Shown here piece by piece: positions 11,600 to 21,607 of a stretch of 64,000 bases of DNA. The stretch's first letter is position 1; every line of letters begins with the position of its first letter. The notes beneath the pieces are model-generated. The model saw only the letters and a program-made list of their open reading frames with translations, ran no database searches and was not told the DNA's origin. The translations under genes were made by a program, and so were the position numbers. The stretch is from Gautieria morchelliformis. Lineage: Eukaryota > Basidiomycota > Agaricomycetes > Gomphales > Gomphaceae. The DNA lies in assembly GCA_015179125.1 (NCBI GenBank), contig WHVA01000364.1, positions 54,740 through 118,739 on the forward strand. The letters are read 5' to 3'.

Positions 11600-13039
11600 A
11601 TGCCTCCTCGTACCACAGCTACTTCAGCTCGAGCAGGAGCTGTCGAAGCTCTCTCTTATTTTGGCAATCTTAGATCCGCAGCACCAAGGCACGCGGAACC
11701 CTCCAGCAGCTCTCGTGCCGACGATGAGCTTTCCGATGCTTTTCCGCAACGTTTCGAAGAAGTTCCCGACGCTAATCCCGACGACAATCCCGACTACGAC
11801 GGGAATTCGACGAGTAGCAGCGGCGAACAAACAGCAGCGTCATACCGACGCCCAGCTCCACCACCACCACCTCCACCAGGACCACCTCCAGGCGGCCCTC
11901 CAGGCGGCCCTCATGGCGGCCCACCCGGCGGTCCCCCAGGCGGTCCTCCCGGCGGTCCTCCACCTCCAATTCCACCTCAGATTCCCGCCAACCCAGTTCC
12001 GCCCGCGCCAGTTCCGGATCTTGCACAAGCCATCGCCATGCTAGCCGGACAACTCCAGCGCCCGGCCCAAGCACCACCACGACCCAAGACTAAGGTCCGC
12101 GAACCAGATCAGTTCGACGGTTCCGATCCCAAGAAGCTCCAGCCATTTCTGGTTCAGCTTCAACTCAATTTCCGTGATCGTCCCGACGCCTTTCCCAACG
12201 ACGAACGAAAGGTCAATTATGCCCTTTCCTATCTCCGAGGCACGGCGCTCGACTATTTCGAACCCGCCCTCATGGATCCGTTCGCTCTCGTCGACTGGGC
12301 CGACGATTACCCCAATTTCATTTCCGAACTCCGCAGCAACTTCGGACCATTTGATATGGAAGCCGATGCGGAAAATGAACTCGATAAGCTTCGCATGAAA
12401 GACACTCATAAGATAGCTAAATATATCGTCACGTTTCAGCAGCTCGCTCCTCGAGTCCAATGGGGAGAAGCCGCACTCCGACGCCAGTTTTACATGGGCT
12501 TGCCATCCCGCATCAAGGATGAAATTGCCCGCGTCGGAAAACCCGCCACCCTTACCGACCTCCGCAACCTCGCCCAATCCATCGATTCGCGCTACTGGGA
12601 AAGACACTCCGAGATTGCTCGTGAAACCTCCGCCCAGAGCAAGAACGACAAGTCTTCCGACAAGAAGTCTGATAAAGACAAGAAGAAGACCAATTCCGGA
12701 AACACCAACTCCGGAAACAACAACAACAACAGTTCCGGATCCAACTCCGGCAACCGGAACAACAACAACACCCCTCGGAACAACCAGGCCTCTGGTTCTA
12801 ACACCAACGCCCGGAAGAGCACCCCGGATCTTTCCGACAAACTTGGGAAAGACGGAAAACTAACCCCTGTAGAACGCCAGCGTCGCATGGACAACAACCT
12901 TTGCCTCTTCTGCGGCAAAGGAGGTCACGTCGCTCGCGACTGCACTCGCGCTTCCGCCTCCGCTGCTAAGGCCAAGGGCCGCGCAGCAAAGACAGAAGAG
13001 AAATCCGAAGCGGTTCCCGCTGCGGATTCAAAAAAATAG
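11600..13039 (+). CDS. Gag of element E (479 aa), intact
   Basis: Structural capsid/nucleocapsid precursor. The ATG at 11600 lies 23 nt after the 5' LTR. N-terminal acidic/serine region, then a Pro/Gly-rich low-complexity block (about residues 90-130) of repeated GGPP units, then a Ty3-type capsid core (about residues 160-330, including FLVQLQLNFRDRP and LNFRDRP..F..DERKVNYALSYL). An Asn/Ser-rich linker follows, then a CCHC zinc knuckle, CLFCGKGGHVARDC. It ends TAG at 13037-13039 immediately after a run of seven A. The homologous gag in E copy 2 has fewer GGPP units. Intact, unlike the pol that follows. Confidence 0.92.
   Translation: MPPRTTATSARAGAVEALSYFGNLRSAAPRHAEPSSSSRADDELSDAFPQRFEEVPDANPDDNPDYDGNSTSSSGEQTAASYRRPAPPPPPPPGPPPGGPPGGPHGGPPGGPPGGPPGGPPPPIPPQIPANPVPPAPVPDLAQAIAMLAGQLQRPAQAPPRPKTKVREPDQFDGSDPKKLQPFLVQLQLNFRDRPDAFPNDERKVNYALSYLRGTALDYFEPALMDPFALVDWADDYPNFISELRSNFGPFDMEADAENELDKLRMKDTHKIAKYIVTFQQLAPRVQWGEAALRRQFYMGLPSRIKDEIARVGKPATLTDLRNLAQSIDSRYWERHSEIARETSAQSKNDKSSDKKSDKDKKKTNSGNTNSGNNNNNSSGSNSGNRNNNNTPRNNQASGSNTNARKSTPDLSDKLGKDGKLTPVERQRRMDNNLCLFCGKGGHVARDCTRASASAAKAKGRAAKTEEKSEAVPAADSKK
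13030..13036 (+). promoter_or_regulatory. Probable -1 frameshift site at the gag stop of E
   Basis: In the gag frame the last codons read TCA AAA AAA TAG, giving the slippery heptamer A-AAA-AAA directly before the stop. The pol frame is -1 relative to gag and is open across this point, continuing into the protease without a stop. Element C has the same arrangement at 37914-37920. Any downstream stimulatory structure was not determined. Confidence 0.7.
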
Positions 13040-16000
13040 TCAGCAGTCCTCCGGCCTCCGCACGAGCTGAGGGCTGTGTTGACCCCATTCGTGCGACAAA
13101 CGAGGTTAAACTCAACGCATCCGCTCTTTCGTCCTCCGACTCTCTCTCTGTTCCGCTCACTTCCGACGCAATTTCCGCACCCCCGTTTACAGCATTGGTC
13201 GACTCCGGTTCGACTCATTGTTTCCTCGATTCCGACTTTGTTTTGAAACATAAACTTCCGACCCGCAACATTCCGACTATTCCGCTCCGCCTTTTCGACG
13301 GGTCTTCCAACACGGGAATTTCCCAAGTTGTGGATCTGTCTATCCGTTTCGCTACTGGGGACAACCATGAAGTTACGTTTTACGTTACTCCGCTAGATGC
13401 TAGCTGTTCCGTTGTACTAGGACACAATTGGCTCACCCGATATAATCCGTCGATTAACTGGGCATTGGGTCAAATACAGTTCCGTACCCCGGATCAACTT
13501 CCGTCTATTCCGACGTCTTCTGCAAAGATGGTTCAGGCCTCTTCTGCAACTCCGCTCGTGGATTCAGTTCCGCACTCCGGTCCCGCTTTAGCACCTCCGC
13601 CCCTTGAAGCTCCTCGAATTGCGCTCGTTTCCGCCACCGCTTTCCGCGTATTGCAACGGCAAGATGATACGACCGTTTTCCAGCTTCACCTCTCCGATTC
13701 GGCTTCAGTCAAGGCTCGTTCCGCCTCGACTTCCGCTCCGGTCGACATGAGCTCAGTTCCGGAAGAATATCGTGACTTCCCGGACGTGTTCAATAAGGCC
13801 AAAGCCGACAAACCTGCTGAACATCACCTTACGACTTGAAGATAGATCTGGAAGAAGGAGCATCTCCGCCCCTTGGACCGATCTACTCTCTTTCGCAAAG
13901 TGAACTCCTAACTCTCCGAGAGTTCGTCGATGAACATCTCAACATGGGCTTTATCCGCCCTTCGCTGTCTCCGCACGGCGCTCCGGTCCTCTTCGTCAAG
14001 AAGAAGGATGGATCTCTCCGCCTCTGCGTCGATTTCCGCGGACTCAATGCCCTCACTAAAAAGGACAAATATCCGCTTCCGCGCATTTCCGACTTACTCG
14101 ACACTCCCCGCAGGGCGAAGATCTACACCAAAATTGACCTCCGGCACGCTTATCACCTTGTCCGCATCCGGGAAGGTGACGAGTGGAAAACCACCTTCCG
14201 CACCCGCTACGGTGCCTTTGAGTGGACTGTCATGCCTTTTGGTCTAACCAATGCTCCCGCCGCTTTTCAGCGATTCATGAACGACGTATTTTCCGACCTC
14301 CTCGACGTATGCGTTCTAGTCTACATTGACGACATCCTCATCTATTCCGACACACCGGAAAAACATCGGAACATGTCCGCGAAGTACTCCGCCGTCTACG
14401 CAAACACCATCTCTACGCAAAAGCAGAGAAATGCGAATGGCATCGCGACACGGTCGAATACCTCGGCTACATCCTCTCTCCAACAGGTCTTACCATGGCA
14501 GAGGACAAGGTCAAGGCAATTCAAGAATGGCCGGAACCCCGACGTGTTAAGGATGTGCAGTCTTTCCTTGGCTTCGCCAACTTTTACCGGCGTTTCATTT
14601 ATAATTTTTCCGACATTACTGTTCCGCTCACGCGTCTCACCAGGAAGGGTGCCCCATGGAATTTCACACCGGAATGCCGTTCCGCATTTGAAGCTCTCAA
14701 ATCGGCCTTCACCACGGCTCCCATACTCGGTTTCTGGATTCCTGATGCCCAACTTGTACTCGAAACCGACGCTTCTGACTACGCGCTAGCCGCCATTCTT
14801 TCCATCATTTCACCCGACGACGGAGAAATTCATCCGATCGCCTTTCATTCCCGCACCTTTTCCGCCCCGGAACTCAACTACGACGTCCACGATAAGGAAC
14901 TACTTGCGATTTTCGAAGCCTTCAAAATCTGGAGACATTACCTCGAAGGTCCAACTTATCCGATCGACGTTGTAACGGATCATAAGAACCTTGAGTATTT
15001 TGCAACCACTAAGATTTTGACTCGCCGTCAAGTCCGCTGGTCTGAATATCTCTCACAGTTCAACATGGTGATCCGTTTCCGCCCCGGAAAGCTCGGAGCA
15101 AAACCCGACGCGCTCACTAGACGTTGGGACGTCTACCCAAAAGAGGGAAGTAGCGACTATGCCAGCGTTAATCCGCACAATTTCCGCCCAGTATTCTCCA
15201 CTGAGCAACTGGCATCGTCCCTGCGTGCCACAGCATTGCAGTTTCCACTACTCCGCGCCTCAATTATTATGGACACCGAGTCTCTCCTTCCGACATCCGT
15301 TCCGCACTCCGTTCCGACCCCACCTCCGCAGCCCACCTCGATGACCGCACCAGTCCTGGATGGTCCCTCGATTCCGACGGATTTCTCCGGTACAAGTCCC
15401 GGATTTACGTTCCGGACACCAACGATCTACGACTTCGCGTGCTCCAGCAAAGCCACGATCATCCGCTCTCAGGACACCAAGGCCAGAACAAGACCCTCGA
15501 CATAATCCACGCACCTATACTTGGCCTCTCCTCCGCACGATGGTCCAAGACTACTGCAAGTCATGCACCACCTGTATGCGAGCCAAGCCTCAACGTCACA
15601 AACCCTACGGCCTCCTGAAGCAACTTCCGATCCCGGAACAACCCTGGAATTCGATATCCATGGATTTCATTGAGAAACTTCCTAAGTCATCCGGCTATGA
15701 TACCATTCTAGTGATCGTTGACCGCCTTACAAAGCAGTCCATCTTTATTCCGACCTACGACACCATAACTTCCGCCCAGCTCGCACAGCTCTTTGTGCTC
15801 CACGTCTTTTCCAAGCACGGAATACCTTCCCATGTCACTTCCGACCGTGGATCCGAATTCGTGTCATCCTTTTTCCGCACCCTCGGAAAGGCTCTCGACT
15901 GAAGCTCCACTTCACTTCCGGTTATCACCCGAAGGAGACGGACAAACGGAACGTACTAATCAGACCCTTGAGCAGTATCTCCACGTCTATTGCAACTACC

Positions 16001-16732
16001 AACATAGCAATTGGTCCGACCTTCTTCCGCTCGCGGAATTTGCCTACAACAACGCGCCTTCCGCTACCACCGGAATTTCACCCTTTTATGCCAACAAGGG
16101 CTACCACCCGAATCTCGCCATCCACCCTGAACGCGACCTCGCCTCTGCAAGAGCCCGAGATTTCGTTGTGGAACTTGACGACCCAGCACCTCCGAGAGAA
16201 CATTACCGCTGCCCAGAAGAGATACCAAACTTCCGCCGATCGGAAACGCCTTCCGCAACCGGCATTCGAGATAGGCGACAAAGCCTTTGTCAAAGCGGAA
16301 AACTTCCGCACCACTCGCCCCTCGAAGAAGCTCTCTGAGAAATACCTCGGTCCTTACGAGATCATCGCTAAGGCCGGCAGTCGTTCTTTCACCCTCAGAC
16401 TTCCTGACAATATGCGCGCAGTACATCCGGTATTCCATGTCTCCATGCTTGAACCCGCAGTTCCGAATACAATTCCGAATCGAGAACAACCTCCGCCTCC
16501 GCCAGTCGTCATCGACGGAGAACCGGAATATGAGATTTCGGAAATTCTCAACTCCAAGCTCGACAGAAGATACCGCTGCCAACTCCAGTACCTAGTCAAG
16601 TGGGCAGGCTATGAAAACACTGACGAAGAGACTTCGTGGATTTCCGCCATGGAACTTGACCACGCCTCTGACCTCGTCTCTGATTTCCACAAGTCATATC
16701 CTGACAAGCCTGGCCCCATTTCCACGCCCTAG
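13037..16732 (+). pseudogene. Pol of element E: PR-RT-RNaseH-IN-chromodomain, frameshifted
   Basis: Reads in the -1 frame from gag. Protease: DSGSTH at about 13201. [21 protein letters not shown], then the catalytic YIDD at 14322-14333. RNase [14 protein letters not shown] near 14765 and TDHKNLEYF near 14980. Integrase: zinc-finger HPLSGH..CKSCTTC, catalytic segments MDFIEKLP (about 15660) and SDRGSEF (about 15840). A chromodomain (about 16520-16690, with QYLVKWAGYENTDEETSW) identifies it as a chromovirus. Single-base losses break the frame near 13825, 14366, 15293, 15505, 15901 and 15930; each is placed by comparison with element C. All catalytic residues I can see are kept, so damage is recent or partly sequencing error. 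Stop at 16730-16732. Confidence 0.88.
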
Positions 16733-16861
16733 TCATTTCCGACCTCATTTCCGACGCCCATTGATTCTTACAGTTCTCAAGTCATTTGTCAAAATCCGAT
16801 TAATTTCCCGTTACTCTATTTTCCGACACTTCAAGAAATTATCTACAAGTCCTTGATACCC

Positions 16862-18089
16862 CTACTCCTCCCCCATTGTCTCCGCCTCGACCTCTTTTTC
16901 CGCTTCCGGCTCTTTTTCCGCCTCCCCTACCTCGACACTCACCAACTCCATTTCCACCCATTCCCTCGTTTCCGCCCCACCGCTCGAACCCGTTTCCGCC
17001 CCAACTCCCTGCTCCCGCAGCCGCGCATCCATTCGGTCCCGGACCAAATCATTCCGCCACCTCATTTCCCGCGTCAACTGCTGTAGCACTGTGGACATAA
17101 CAGTCATCTGGTTCTGAATCGACAGAACCTGATGCTGTTGAACCTCGGCCATATCGATCATGATATCCCGGATTTCGCGTTGCTGTTCCCGCATGGCCCT
17201 CAGCGACCCGGCGATGTCGAGGAGCGGAGAAGCCATGGTGAACCGGTTCAACACCGCCTGTGCCGACTTTCCGGTCACCGGAAAAGATTCCTCGGCCCTC
17301 CCTCCGCTCGGTCCCGGTTCCGCCTTCGGATTTGACTCCTCAACCTTCTGTTTCTTTCGCTCCAGCCTCGAAGCGCACCCGTCCACGACGCAGCGCCTTT
17401 TCCTGTCACGGCACTGGTCGCACGACGTTTCCCGTGGATTGCTCGACCACGTGCAATCCACCCCCTTAGACTCGCATGGGTCACAAGGGGCCTTTTCCTC
17501 ATCGCCGTCCCGAGTTTTCCGCTTCTTAGTCGCGGGATTTTCCGGCCCCAGTTCACGGAGTTCTAACATCCGACTCAACTTCTCCTTTCGAGCCTTCTGG
17601 AATGCGTCCGCTCGAGTTTTCCGTTCCGCCACAAGGTTCACCGGGGTCGCAATCTCCTTTTGCTTCCCTTTTCCTTCCGGAGTCGGTGTACTTTCCGCCG
17701 AACCTTCCGAGTCTGACTCTGACTCGTCCTGAACATGATTCTGGAAGAACTCTAGTTAATTTCAAGATCATTTCCGCCGGACATTTCCGACTCACCTGAT
17801 CCCTTTCCGCTTTCTCCGCAGCCGCTTTCTCTGCAGCAGCCTTGTCCGCAGCAGCCTTCCGTGCCGCGTTCCGTTTCCGTTTCTCTTCACGGACGCGCTC
17901 CTCCTCCTCGCGGCGTTCGCGCTCTTTCCTCTCCTGCTCCTTCCGCTCCTTCTCCCGACGTTCTTTCTCTTTCCGCGCAGCTTCCTCAGCCTCGCGTTTC
18001 TCGGCCATTTCCTTTTGCGCGAGCATATCAGCGAAGTGCTGTTTCATCTCCGCGCTGGACATCTTAGAGAAATCTACTGGGGCACTCAT
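16862..18089 (-). CDS. Antisense Zn2Cys6 / charged-helix protein carried by element E
   Basis: Encoded opposite to gag-pol between pol and the 3' LTR. ATG at 18089, exon 1 18089-17796, intron 17795-17729 (GTGAGT...TTCAG, 67 nt, phase 0), exon 2 17728-16862: 386 residues. Residues about 15-98 are an Arg/Lys/Glu-rich helix typical of long single helices or coiled coils. Residues 180-211 hold cysteines spaced C-X2-C-X6-C-X10-C-X2-C-X6-C, exactly the fungal GAL4-type Zn2Cys6 pattern, next to basic clusters (KKRK, RDRKRR). A helical segment with MREQQREIRDIM and an acidic Glu/Val tail follow. It has its own TATA-like box and converges on pol (130 bp between stop codons). A gene of the same layout lies at 44128-45243 in element C. 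A DNA-binding regulator is the likely role; this is inference from the motif. Confidence 0.8.
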
Positions 18090-18123
18090 GATGGAATAGA
18101 GAGAAGACGCGTTTGTCTTTCAG

Positions 18124-18132
18124 CCTATATTT
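18124..18132 (-). promoter_or_regulatory. TATA-like box of the antisense gene of E
   Basis: On the minus strand AAATATAGG lies about 35-45 bp upstream of the ATG at 18089. A CACGTG palindrome (about 18159-18164) lies further upstream. The whole promoter fits between the ATG and the polypurine tract at 18199. Confidence 0.45.
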
Positions 18133-18198
18133 CAAACTCCGACGCGTTTGTTCACAGGTCACGTGATTCCGACTTGTGGTCTCGCGGGGCTCGACCTT

Positions 18199-18211
18199 AG
18201 AAGGGAGATAC
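18199..18211 (+). other. Polypurine tract of element E
   Basis: AGAAGGGAGATAC immediately before the 3' LTR, the position of the plus-strand primer in LTR retrotransposons. Element C has AAGGAGGGGATAC in the same place. Confidence 0.75.
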
Positions 18212-18903
18212 TGTTACGACCGTTCATTTCCGACTTCCGACCCTCAGTTCCGCCATACATTCCGCCTCTCCAATAGTTCCGCCACACGTTCCGCCCCTCC
18301 GACATTTCCGCCATTCCGCCCCTTGTACATTTCCCTTGTTCTTTCGACTCTATTACTCGGACCCACCGGATCTACCTCGCCATTCATCAAAACCATATAT
18401 CCGGTCACCCTTGTAGTTCGTTGTCAGATATGTTTTCCCACCCCTTGTTCTTTGCCATTGTTCTACCTTACCCTGAACCCCCCTTGTAGTCCCATTGTTC
18501 CCAATTAGTTAGTTCCCACACATTGTACTCGACTTCCGCTTCCTCCGGAATTTGCTTAGTACAACACCATTACTTGTTGCTCTGCGCTTTGTATAAAACC
18601 CCCCTCATGTATGTCTGTTATTCTGCAATCAGATAATCACCTTCGATACTTGATTTCCTTCGCTCCATCTCCTGTTCTTAGCACAGCGAGTCTAGCAAGA
18701 TCTCAGTCTCTCTCTCAGCCTTCCGTCTTCCGCCTTCCGCCTCAGTTCCGACTCAAGTTCCGACCAAACCTCTGGTCCAGTACTTTCCGACTTCCGGCTC
18801 ATTTCCGAAATACCTAGGACGATAGTTCATTGGGGGCGCAACCTATAAGTTGAAGCCGCTGTCCTTTCCAGTTCCGACTTAGTGGAAATCTCGATACGTA
18901 ACA
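18212..18903 (+). repeat. 3' LTR of E copy 1
   Basis: 692 bp, very similar to the 5' LTR but with a small length difference in the TTCCG-rich block near 18720. The next base belongs to a truncated Copia-I integrase, with no target duplication matching the left side. Confidence 0.92.
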
Positions 18904-20462
18904 CCGAATTTTGATGTACGGTCTCTGGGTTCTCGAGGAAGAGGTTTGTGTGCAATCTTGGCCTGAATACACGCATCACAGACAATTCTATCGCCTGTGG
19001 AGCTCAGTTCAATGCCCAATATCATGCCATGGTTTAATAGATGTTGTAGGGACTTCTGTGAGATGTGCCCCATTTTCTGATGAATTTCCATGGCAGACAA
19101 ACACATATGGGCTTGAGCACTTGGTGACTGGAGGTCTAGTCGATATAAACCATTGACCTTCGGTGCTTGCATCAATACCTTTCCAGCAGCGTTAGATATT
19201 GTGCATTTCTGGCCACCGAGTCGAATGTCGTAGCCAGCATCATCGCACCGACCGATTGAGACGAGGGTAGCAGCAATTTTTGGGGCATAATACATATCTT
19301 GCAACGTGACTTCTACTGTTTTATCTCCAACCTTAATGGATAATACAAGCAGTCCTGAACCGAAGGCATCAAAAGTGCCTTTGTTGGCTGCTCGGATAGT
19401 CCTCGGCTGTGAGAATTGACAGTAGTTCCTCAATAAATTTTTGTGAGGAGTCATATGCGATGTCGTTCCGGTGTCGAGTATAACTATAACTCCTGAGGAT
19501 GTGCTCAGATTGAAATTAGAGCACTCGTCAAAATTGGTGAAGGCAAGATGCCCATCACCACTTTCCTCAGAAGAGGACTCTTCTTCGGCAACATTCGCTT
19601 TTGCTTTACCCTTCTTCTTTTTCTTGCCTTTGGCTTTTTTCTTCTGACGTGGTCCTTGACCTTCTTTACCACCTCCTTTAGCCTAGCAATTTTCGATGGA
19701 ATGTCCAGGCTTTCTACAGTTGGTGCATATATGCGCCTTCTGCCCCTTTTGGTCCTTCTTAGTAGATGAACCAATAAACACCTGCTCTTCTTGCGGGAGT
19801 GTTTTCTTCCTGTCATACTGAGCCTTTAGTACCCTAATAATATTATCGGGGACTAATGGCATCCCGCATTCTTCAAGCGAAGTGGTGAGGGCATTCATGA
19901 CTGCCTCATAGGATGGTGGAAGTGACGCAAGGATGATGTCCATGAATTCTTCTTCAGAAACTCTAGCTCCCATCTCATTAAGACGAGCATATAGGTCTTG
20001 GGCCTTGTCCAAATGATCTCTCAGGTCTCCATCCTCAGGACATCTCATACTGCGGAGTTGTCTCTGCAGGCTGGTGAGGACCATCTTGGGCTTTTTGGTC
20101 ATCTCATTGACCAGTGCATCCCAAGTCTCTTTTGCTGTCTTCTGCTTCTGTAGCATCAGGGCTAATGACTCTGACACTGAGACGATGATTTGGGTCTTGG
20201 CTTGTCCTTCTCTAGCAAGGTATCTCTCCAGCTTCTCCTCGGCCTTATCCATCTGAGTTTCCTCAGCTTCTGTAAGAATATGGCCTGGGGGCATAACTGG
20301 AGGATCAGGAGGTCGAGTGACTCTCCCTTCTACATGCTTGAGTAGATTTTTGGACTCGAAATAGCTGATGAGAGTGGCTCGCCACAATGGCCAATTACTT
20401 CCATCAGTAGCAAGCTTCTCAACACCCAATAGCTTCTCAGAAGTGTCTCCGGGGCCCATAAC
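18904..20462 (-). pseudogene. Copia-I gag-protease-integrase, 3' part lost
   Basis: Minus-strand Ty1/copia polyprotein starting near 20459, directly inside its 5' LTR. Gag of the UBN2 type (DGSNWPLWRATLISYFESK, about residues 19-37), then a CCHC knuckle, CTNCRKPGHSIENC. An in-frame TAG follows at once where most relatives have Trp; downstream the same frame stays open. Protease has DTGTTSHM; the integrase zinc motif has HQKMGHIS...CDACIQAK. The frame ends at 18904 inside the start of the integrase core (after RTSKFG), where the E LTR begins; RT and RNase H are missing. The stop could be a suppression site or a mutation; a single copy cannot decide. Confidence 0.88.
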
Positions 20463-20464
20463 CC

Positions 20465-20962
20465 TGTAGTAGACAGGAATTATAGGCAGTAGGTATGGAC
20501 TTGTTGCTCAAAAGAATAGACTAGAAAACAATTCACTCTCTCAGTGAATTTAGTTGTCACTATAAATATATTATACACTACCTAGAAAACAATTCACTAC
20601 AGAGGATTTCTAGGTTAATAAATCGAAAGAATGCTAGACTAATTTACTTGCCTCTCTCAGTGAATTTAGTTGTCACTGAGAGAGGGGGAAAACTGTTTCA
20701 CTGCGCATGTACTACTACCCGGCCCTTTAGCGCCCAAGAGCTCGCGCGTCGAAGTCATTTCAGACTCCGCTGGGTGCAGCCGCTTGTGAAAGTAGGAATA
20801 ACAAGATGAAATGGAGAGATAAGGAGTGAGTGGAAAATTTCGAAAATAACCAGAGAAATGGATGCATGATAAAAGAACAATATGAGAAGAAATTGAGAAA
20901 CCACACAACAAATTGGATATATTATGCTTGATTTTGGTGCAGGAGCATAAATGCACCCAACA
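20465..20962 (-). repeat. 5' LTR of Copia-I
   Basis: 498 bp, TGTAGTAGAC...CCCAACA on the plus strand, upstream of the gag start. It contains two copies of the CTCTCTCAGTGAATTT motif; the second forms a hairpin with TCACTGAGAGAG (about 20666-20688). A solo copy with a proven 5-bp target duplication lies at 41120. Confidence 0.88.
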
Positions 20963-21607
20963 CATGTCAACCCCTTTGACACATTGGCGTCCTTCGATGG
21001 CGGCAGGCGTGAGTGTGATTCATCGTTAATTTATTAATACACCTCATCCATATGTGCCATTCATTCATGACATTTGACAGGAAGCCTGTCCCGGGCCCAC
21101 CATGACAAGCAACTTGGGAGTCAGCCTCGAGGATATGCGCAAGGGTGCGCAGATCGATGTAGGTTCCATACATCCTCTTTGCATGACTTCCGCTCTGACG
21201 CGTATGCTCGATGCCCATTCCGATCCTCCACAAAGTTTCACTTGTACCCCATGTAAGTCTATAATGACTCTTCGATGCCACACAATATATACTTATTATA
21301 TTTACAGGTCCTTGAGGAATGCCCGGGGCTAAATCAATTCGAACGCGTATGGCTGATCAAAGCGCTGATCCAACAGTTCCTCAAATAGCTCGGAGATCAA
21401 ACGTGCGTCTGCAAGGCGGCGAGAGGAACGATTGGCCTGCCTGCGACATGAGCAGCCTCAAGTTCCCTGTGTCTGTCTTGTACCAGTTCATATCCGCTGG
21501 CTAGGCCATAATATATTTACTTAAAAATTAGTTCTGAATGTAATTTTGATTGGTGCTAAACTAGCTAGAATTAAGGTCTCTTTGAGCTAAAAAACAGTAC
21601 ATGAACA
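20963..21607 (+). other. Unassigned sequence with one spliced-looking fragment
   Basis: Near 21254 a GTAAGT donor and a TTTACAG acceptor (21308) bracket a 55-nt AT-rich stretch. The following frame (VLEECPGLNQFERVWLIKAL...) is open to about 21390. I do not recognise the peptide. The region may hold the 3' end of the KDZ element, but no terminal repeat was identified. Confidence 0.25.

Larger units (their letters stand above)
10887..18903 (+). mobile_element. Ty3 chromovirus E, copy 1, both LTRs present
   Basis: About 8.0 kb: 5' LTR, gag, pol in the -1 frame (protease, RT, RNase H, integrase, chromodomain), an antisense gene, polypurine tract, 3' LTR. The two LTRs are nearly identical along most of their length, suggesting recent insertion, yet pol carries several 1-nt deletions. 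The 5 bp before it (CGAAG) and after it (CCGAA) differ, and the flanks belong to two different elements (LTR D and Copia-I), so this copy is probably a product of recombination between two E elements. Confidence 0.92.

Noticed and set aside
12041-12607. 188-residue minus-strand ORF opposite E gag
   Set aside because: Shadow of gag; the same in E copy 2 but explained by codon bias and lacking a promoter or intron.
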